From NCBI RefSeq assembly GCF_036345255.1, contig NZ_CP107783.1, positions 1,302,001-1,366,000 on the forward strand: 64,000 nt of DNA. Reading direction: 5' to 3'. Shown in pieces: positions 60,442-64,000 of this stretch; position 1 is the first letter of the stretch; the number at the start of each line of letters is the position of its first letter. A program made the translations under genes and the position numbers. The stretch comes from Streptomyces sp. NBC_00569. Lineage in GTDB: Bacteria > Actinomycetota > Actinomycetes > Streptomycetales > Streptomycetaceae. The notes under the pieces were generated by a model. The model saw only the letters and a program-made list of their open reading frames with translations, was not told the DNA's origin and searched no databases.

Positions 60442-61357
60442 GTGATCGAGATCGAGCCGTCCCCTTGGGATGATCTTGATGTGGCTGGCGTGATCACGGC
60501 GTCGGAGCCGACTTGGATAGCCCCTTTCAGCGGGCTGAGCCCGCGGGTCTTTGGGAAGTTGGTGAAGCAGCTACGCCGGGAGGAAGCGGACGCCTCGGTC
60601 CGGGGGCGGCCATGGAAGCTGCCGCTGGAGGATCGCCTGCTGCTGGTTACTGGCGCACCAACCTCACGCTGCGACAACTGGCCCCGCTGTTCGGGGTGTC
60701 GACCACCTCGGCCCGAAACTTGCGCTGCGGCAGCGCGAGCGGTTCGCCAAGGGTGCCGTCCTCATCGTGGACGGCACCCTGGTCCCCACCCGTGACCACT
60801 CAGTCGCGGAGCAGTCCAAGAACTATCGATACTCCACCAACCACCAAGTCGTCATCGACGCCGACAGCCGGCTCGTCGTCGTGGTCGGCCGGCCTCTTCC
60901 GGGCAACCGCAATGACTGCAAGGCATGGGCGGAATCCGGCGCCAGGGACGCGGTTGGTGCCACCACTACGATCGCGGACGGCGGCTATCCGGGTACCGGC
61001 CTGGTGATGCCGCATCGCCGCCGCACGGGCGAGGAACTTCCCGACTGGAAGGTCACACACAACACGTCCCACAAGCAGGTGAGAGCTCGCGTCGAGCACG
61101 TCTTCGCCCGCATGAAGTGCTGGAAGATTCTGCGTGATTGTCGCCTCAAGGGAGACGGCGTCCACCACGCCATGCGCGGCATCGCCCGCATGCACAACCT
61201 CAACCTCGCTGGATGGACAGCCCGTACCGCGACGGCCAACGGCACCCGACCATGCCGAAGATCGTTTACGGGACAAGTCTTAGTTCGGGCACTCAACCCA
61301 AATCGGGAGTTCGGCGAGGCCGTTCATGACCATAGCGTCGTGGAAACGCAGCGCTGA
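60442..61357 (+). pseudogene. IS5-family transposase, broken by two frameshifts
   Basis: Three reading frames together spell one transposase. Frame 1 starts at GTG 60442 (VIEIEPSPWDDL ... FSGLSPRVFGKLVKQLRREE) and stays homologous to about 60640; frame 2 carries YWRTNLTLRQLAPLFGVS (60655-60705); frame 3 continues HLGPKLALRQRERFAKGAVLIVDGTLVPT to the end. The DDE residues are all in frame 3: Asp in VDGTLVP, Asp in IADGGYPG and Glu in RVEHVFARMKCWKILRD. The losses at about 60650 (apparently 7 nt) and 60705 (apparently about 19 nt) are inferred from the family pattern. The last frame runs on through the right inverted repeat to 61357. Not functional as read; rescue by programmed frameshifting is unlikely. 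Confidence 0.75.
61259..61281 (-). repeat. Right terminal inverted repeat of the IS5-type element
   Basis: AGATCGTTTACGGGACAAG followed by TCTT, complementary to the left repeat with one mismatch. Its outer two bases overlap the stop codon of the adjacent P450 fragment. Confidence 0.8.
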
Positions 61358-61857
61358 CGGCTCCACGACCAGGCCGAAACTCGTTGTTCCCGAGGGAAAC
61401 GCGCGCAGGGCCTGCGCCGCAATCAGGCGTGTGACTGGAATACCCAGGCATGAGTGCCGCCCGCGGCCGAACGTAAGATGTTCGAAATCCCGACCGCGAG
61501 TGGGGTCAAATCTGTGAGCATCCGGAAATGCTGACGTGCCCCTGTCGCAAACGTCCACACCAATGATGAGCAAAGTACCTGCTGGAACTGAGTACCCGCC
61601 TATCACGGAGGGTTCCTTCGTCATCCGATAGATACCTCGCGCAATCGGGCTCGCGTATCGCTGACGAATGGAATCCTCTGCCTGGCGCAAGATCCGAAGA
61701 CGCAGAGTCTCGTACGCGATGACGAGGCGCTGCTGCCTGGCCTCGTCCATGAGGTGCCGGGGCGAACAGACGCGCTGGGAGCAGCCGGCATTCGCCCCTG
61801 CCCCGATGTCCAAGCAAGGAGCACTCCAAGGGCTCCTTCAACCGCTGACGCAATCAT
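61280..61857 (-). pseudogene. Cytochrome P450 C-terminal fragment
   Basis: About 178 residues in one frame show the C-terminal P450 core: IARGIYRMTKEPSVIGGYSVPAGT, FDPTRGRDFEHLTFGRGRHSCLGIPVTRLIAAQAL (the FGRGRHSCLG heme-thiolate loop with its Cys) and a final LAELPIWVE strand. A further segment, MIASAVEGALGVLLAW, in another frame at 61808-61857 looks like part of the I helix. An ETLR (ExxR-like) site precedes an unusual insertion. The N-terminal half of the enzyme (a P450 needs about 400 residues) is absent and the frames are broken, so this is a decayed fragment. It abuts the right inverted repeat. Confidence 0.7.
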
Positions 61858-61991
61858 GACATTGGACGCCAGGTGCTTCCGCGAAGGCGCAAGAGCACAG
61901 CTCGCGCGAGGGGCGCGCCCCTGCTCAAAACTCCATTTCGGCGTCTGAACTCATGGGCATCCGGCGACCAGGGAGTTGAGCGGAGGACAAG

Positions 61992-62148
61992 ATGATCATC
62001 CTCGGAGTTATTCTGCTCATCATCGGGCTTCTGGCAGGCATCAGCATTTCTCTGGACCATCGGAGGCATCCTGGTGATCATCGGAGTTGTGCTGTGGATT
62101 CTGGGGAGCGTCGGCCACGCAGTCGGCGGCCGACGGCCCTACTGGTGA
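61992..62148 (+). pseudogene. DUF6131-like small membrane protein, single-base frameshift
   Basis: MIILGVILLIIGLLAGISI is followed, after one extra T in the TTT run at 62047-62049, by LWTIGGILVIIGVVLWILG and then SVGHAVGGRRPYW in the next frame, ending at TGA 62146-62148. The two parts join to a normal small membrane protein of about 51 aa (two helices), a common Streptomyces gene near gas-vesicle clusters. Total length is 157 nt, which is 52 codons plus one, matching a one-base insertion. GGAGG precedes the ATG. It could also be a sequencing error; as read, the product is frameshifted into a non-hydrophobic tail. Confidence 0.7.
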
Positions 62149-62260
62149 TCCATCTCGAGATCAACTTCTGCCGCATGTGCGGTCTACGCCACGAGATCGA
62201 TGGTGCAGGTTCCACGTGATGCCCGGTACTCGAGTCGCTCGTAGGCCGCAGGCTGCAACA

Positions 62261-62539
62261 TCAGCTCCGCGGCAGCAAGGTTCCGAGTGGCCCGAGGTCG
62301 AGGTTGAGATCCTCCGGCCGGACTCCGTGCTGCTCGCAGAGTTCTGCCATCCGCTGGTCGAGCAGCATCAGGGTGGTTCCGATCTCGTCAGCCTGCGCAT
62401 CGCTGAGATCGCCTTGATCGACACGTCGAATTGCCTGCCGCTCCATCAATTGCCGGAGGAGCTCGACCACGGTGAGCACGAAGGCGACGAGGTCACGTCC
62501 CACCTTGTCGGAGTCAAGATCAAGTCGAGATCCGGTCAC
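62261..62539 (-). CDS. gvpK: Gas vesicle protein GvpK
   Basis: A 92-aa protein with the GvpK pattern: DLVAFVLTVVELLRQLMERQAIRRVDQGDLSDAQADEIGTTLMLLDQRMAELCEQHGV. Family members are about 90-110 aa and are needed for gas-vesicle assembly. The start is GTG 62539, which overlaps the gvpS stop (GTGA). It is the last gene of the visible gvp operon. Confidence 0.85.
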   Translation of the reverse strand: MTGSRLDLDSDKVGRDLVAFVLTVVELLRQLMERQAIRRVDQGDLSDAQADEIGTTLMLLDQRMAELCEQHGVRPEDLNLDLGPLGTLLPRS

Positions 62540-62766
62540 AACGGGCCTCCGTCCGCCCAGGGCGCCGGAACGCGTTCGTTGACGGACGACAACAGAGCAT
62601 GAAGCGACAGGCGCACCAGGGGAACGTCGGCGATAGCGATGACCAGGTCGCCGCTGATGACCACCCCGGTGGCCAGGAGTCGGTCCAACAGATCGACGAG
62701 AGGCACCCCGATGGGGCCGTTTAGTGGCCCGGGGCTGTCCCAAGGCGCCACGTCGTCGTAGGTCAC
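62536..62766 (-). CDS. gvpS: Gas vesicle protein GvpS (GvpA/J-like)
   Basis: A 76-aa GvpA-family protein. The core GVPLVDLLDRLLATGVVISGDLVIAIADVPLVRLSLHALLSSVNE is the hydrophobic GvpA-fold segment that lines or caps the vesicle shell. Position between gvpL and gvpK follows the Streptomyces order gvpJ-L-S-K. Starts with GTG 62766, 3 bp after the gvpL stop. Confidence 0.83.
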   Translation of the reverse strand: MTYDDVAPWDSPGPLNGPIGVPLVDLLDRLLATGVVISGDLVIAIADVPLVRLSLHALLSSVNERVPAPWADGGPL

Positions 62767-62769
62767 GGT

Positions 62770-63573
62770 CTACACCTCACCAATAAACGAGTAGGGCACC
62801 CACGGCCCCGACAGCTCGATCTCCACCCCGGTCCGTGCTCGCAACGACCGTGTCAGCAGGGCGAGTTCGTCGGCGCGCTGTTCGGCTACCAGATAGGTTG
62901 CATTGAGGACCTGGATCCGCCGTTCCACGGAGAGCTGGGGGGCATGCGGTCGCAATCTGCGGGACGCCGTGGCGAGGAGACGGACTTCGGAATCTACCGT
63001 TTCGGCAGCCTGCAGCGCCTCGTCCTGGCTCTGGTCGCGACGTTCCTGCACACCTCGCTTGCGCTCCAGGTAAGCAAGGCCGGCGCCGGGTGCCGGTCGG
63101 GACCGGTCGGCCGGCGCGGCCCTACGGCTCGAATCGTCCGGTGGGCAGGGTGGCGCGTACACCTTTACGCCCCATTCGGCATGGTGCGCGATGCGCCTTA
63201 GTGCTGCATGAAAGCGGTCCGCCTCGTTGGTAAGGGCGTCCCTCGCCCGCTGTTCATCGTGGTACAGCGTCGCCAGCGGCAAGGGCACTGTAGGGCAGCA
63301 GGCGGCAGCCGCAGTAACGACGTCATGGTGGGCGCGTGCGTAACGTTCCAGCTCCCGCTGGTCGGACAGGCGTGCCTGCCAGGCCTCGTCGGTGAAGTCG
63401 CGAGCTCGGACCTTCTGGACGATCGCAGTCAGTGTCTCCATCGGCAGAATGCTCACGAGCGCCTCGTCGGCGACTCCTGGCAGCCCGACGAAGGCCGCCG
63501 GGTCCGGGTTCCGGCAAACCGCGAACACGTAGGTGGCGTGGGCGTCCGAATGCTCAGGGCCGCGCTCCGTCAT
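62770..63573 (-). CDS. gvpL: Gas vesicle protein GvpL (GvpL/GvpF family)
   Basis: A 267-aa GvpL/F protein. ATYVFAVCRNPDPAAFVGLPGV starts the first domain, DFTDEAWQARLSDQRELERYARAHHDVVTAAAACCPTVPLPLATLYHDEQRARDAL is the helical part, and the C-terminal GVEIELSGPWVPYSFIGEV is the family's ending. These proteins assist vesicle assembly and interact with GvpA. ATG 63573 has GAGG seven bases upstream, which settles the start; a longer open frame lacks one and would overlap gvpJ. Confidence 0.87.
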   Translation of the reverse strand: MTERGPEHSDAHATYVFAVCRNPDPAAFVGLPGVADEALVSILPMETLTAIVQKVRARDFTDEAWQARLSDQRELERYARAHHDVVTAAAACCPTVPLPLATLYHDEQRARDALTNEADRFHAALRRIAHHAEWGVKVYAPPCPPDDSSRRAAPADRSRPAPGAGLAYLERKRGVQERRDQSQDEALQAAETVDSEVRLLATASRRLRPHAPQLSVERRIQVLNATYLVAEQRADELALLTRSLRARTGVEIELSGPWVPYSFIGEV

Positions 63574-63623
63574 GTGCCTCGGTTCTCCTTGATCCTTGCT
63601 GGACGGGGAATTTCGCTGCGGGG

Positions 63624-63968
63624 TCACTTGGGTCGCTGCTCGGGCGATTCGTCCTTCGTTTTGGATTCGAGCACCTCCAGACGTTCTCGCAACGCGCGAT
63701 TCTCGTCCTGCAGGGCGCTGCGGGAAGCGCGCGAGCTGAGTGCCGGATCGGTTTCCCACCAGTCGATTCCGGCCTTCTTCGCGGTATCTACGGAGGCCAC
63801 GAACAGTCGGATCCGGATGGTGAGCAGCTCGATGTCGAGGAGTTCGATCTTGATATCCCCGGCGATCACGATCCCTTTATCGAGAACACGTTCGAGGATG
63901 TCGGCGAGATTGGCGGTCTGCGGGCCGGATGCGGTATAGGACGTCTGCCGCAAGTCGACGTCAGTCAC
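63624..63968 (-). CDS. gvpJ: Gas vesicle protein GvpJ (GvpA-like with coiled-coil tail)
   Basis: A 114-aa protein. Residues 18-65 match the GvpA fold (ANLADILERVLDKGIVIAGDIKIELLDIELLTIRIRLFVASVDTAK). The C-terminal 40 residues (ALQDENRALRERLEVLESKTKDE) form a short coiled coil. The tail and the place before gvpL fit GvpJ, a minor shell component. Starts with GTG 63968, with GAGGAGGAAAG upstream; the rest of the operon (toward gvpO/A/F/G) lies beyond the window edge. Confidence 0.83.
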   Translation of the reverse strand: MTDVDLRQTSYTASGPQTANLADILERVLDKGIVIAGDIKIELLDIELLTIRIRLFVASVDTAKKAGIDWWETDPALSSRASRSALQDENRALRERLEVLESKTKDESPEQRPK

Positions 63969-64000
63969 GACGCCGCCTCTTTCCTCCTCGCTTCTTGGAA

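Larger units (their letters stand above)
59842..61281 (+). mobile_element. IS5-type element with a GNAT passenger gene
   Basis: A 1440-bp unit bounded by 23-bp terminal inverted repeats with one mismatch. It contains a GNAT acetyltransferase gene and, 8 bp after it, an IS5-family transposase gene that is frameshifted. No third copy of the repeat lies between the two genes, so the acetyltransferase appears to be inside the element. No clear target-site duplication is visible at the ends. The element is probably immobile because its transposase is broken. Confidence 0.65.

Noticed and set aside
59836..61287. Target-site duplication of the IS5-type element
   Set aside because: Flanks (ACC at the left, AGT at the right) do not match over 3 or more bases at any reasonable choice of ends.
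1..64000. CRISPR arrays, tRNA or rRNA genes, riboswitches
   Set aside because: No regularly spaced repeats, cloverleaf-like GGTTCGAATCC-type arms or known riboswitch cores were recognised by reading; a covariance-model search was not possible.

Overview
The window is high-GC actinobacterial DNA that reads as a Streptomyces chromosome. The reasons are strong G/C bias at third codon positions, many GTG starts, ATGA/GTGA translational couplings, Tat-type signal peptides, an XRE/MmyB regulator, a Nur-like operator and a Streptomyces-type gas-vesicle cluster. I found no tRNA, rRNA, CRISPR array or replication origin. All functions are read from sequence motifs and family knowledge; no search was run.

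Layout. 0-4.4 kb: the 3' end of a phosphodiester glycosidase, a GalE-type epimerase, a secreted protein of unknown function, a 64-aa membrane protein and a Tat-exported GDPD-like phosphodiesterase. 4.5-9.6 kb: a five-gene nickel/peptide-type ABC operon, called nikABCDE because a perfect 9+5+9 palindrome matching the Nur-box layout precedes nikA. 9.7-14.0 kb: a beta-oxidation block of two paired acyl-CoA dehydrogenases and a quinone oxidoreductase, divergent from a dienoyl-CoA-reductase-like SDR, with a TetR-type palindrome between them. 14.1-19.4 kb: a nitronate monooxygenase, then an AKR-ADH-AKR redox operon divergent from an XRE/MmyB regulator. 19.5-22.6 kb: a dienoyl-CoA-isomerase-like crotonase, a PIG-L deacetylase and an S33 peptidase.

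22.6-42.4 kb is the centrepiece, an L-rhamnose utilisation locus. It holds a LacI regulator (rhaR), a rhamnose ABC importer (rhaT-rhaP-rhaQ-rhaS), two secreted GH78-type rhamnosidases, then rhaI, a fused aldolase/dehydrogenase (RhaEW type), rhamnulokinase and lutABC. Near-identical palindromes (TGAAACGATTCA type) sit just downstream of the promoters of all three transcription units. Polymer cleavage, import, isomerisation, phosphorylation, aldol cleavage, lactaldehyde oxidation and L-lactate oxidation are thus encoded together under one apparent repressor.

42.4-49.5 kb: an OpuC-like osmoprotectant ABC transporter whose ATPase gene is convergent with its other genes, a tandem CDGSH protein, a small membrane protein, a secreted sphingomyelinase-type phosphodiesterase, a nitrobindin-like protein and an AraC-family remnant that has lost its DNA-binding domain. 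49.6-54.9 kb: a sulfatase, an SDR, a 655-aa putative glycoside hydrolase and a FadR-type GntR regulator, possibly a catabolic module for a sulfated glycan. 54.9-59.7 kb: a PAS-GAF-PP2C-HATPase phosphatase, an acyl-CoA synthetase and a TesB thioesterase.

59.8-62.2 kb is a decayed mobile region. An IS5-type element with 23-bp inverted repeats encloses a GNAT acetyltransferase gene as well as a broken transposase; next to it lie a P450 fragment and a frameshifted DUF6131-like gene. From 62.26 kb to the right edge runs the end of a gas-vesicle operon (gvpJ, gvpL, gvpS, gvpK on the minus strand), continuing beyond the window.
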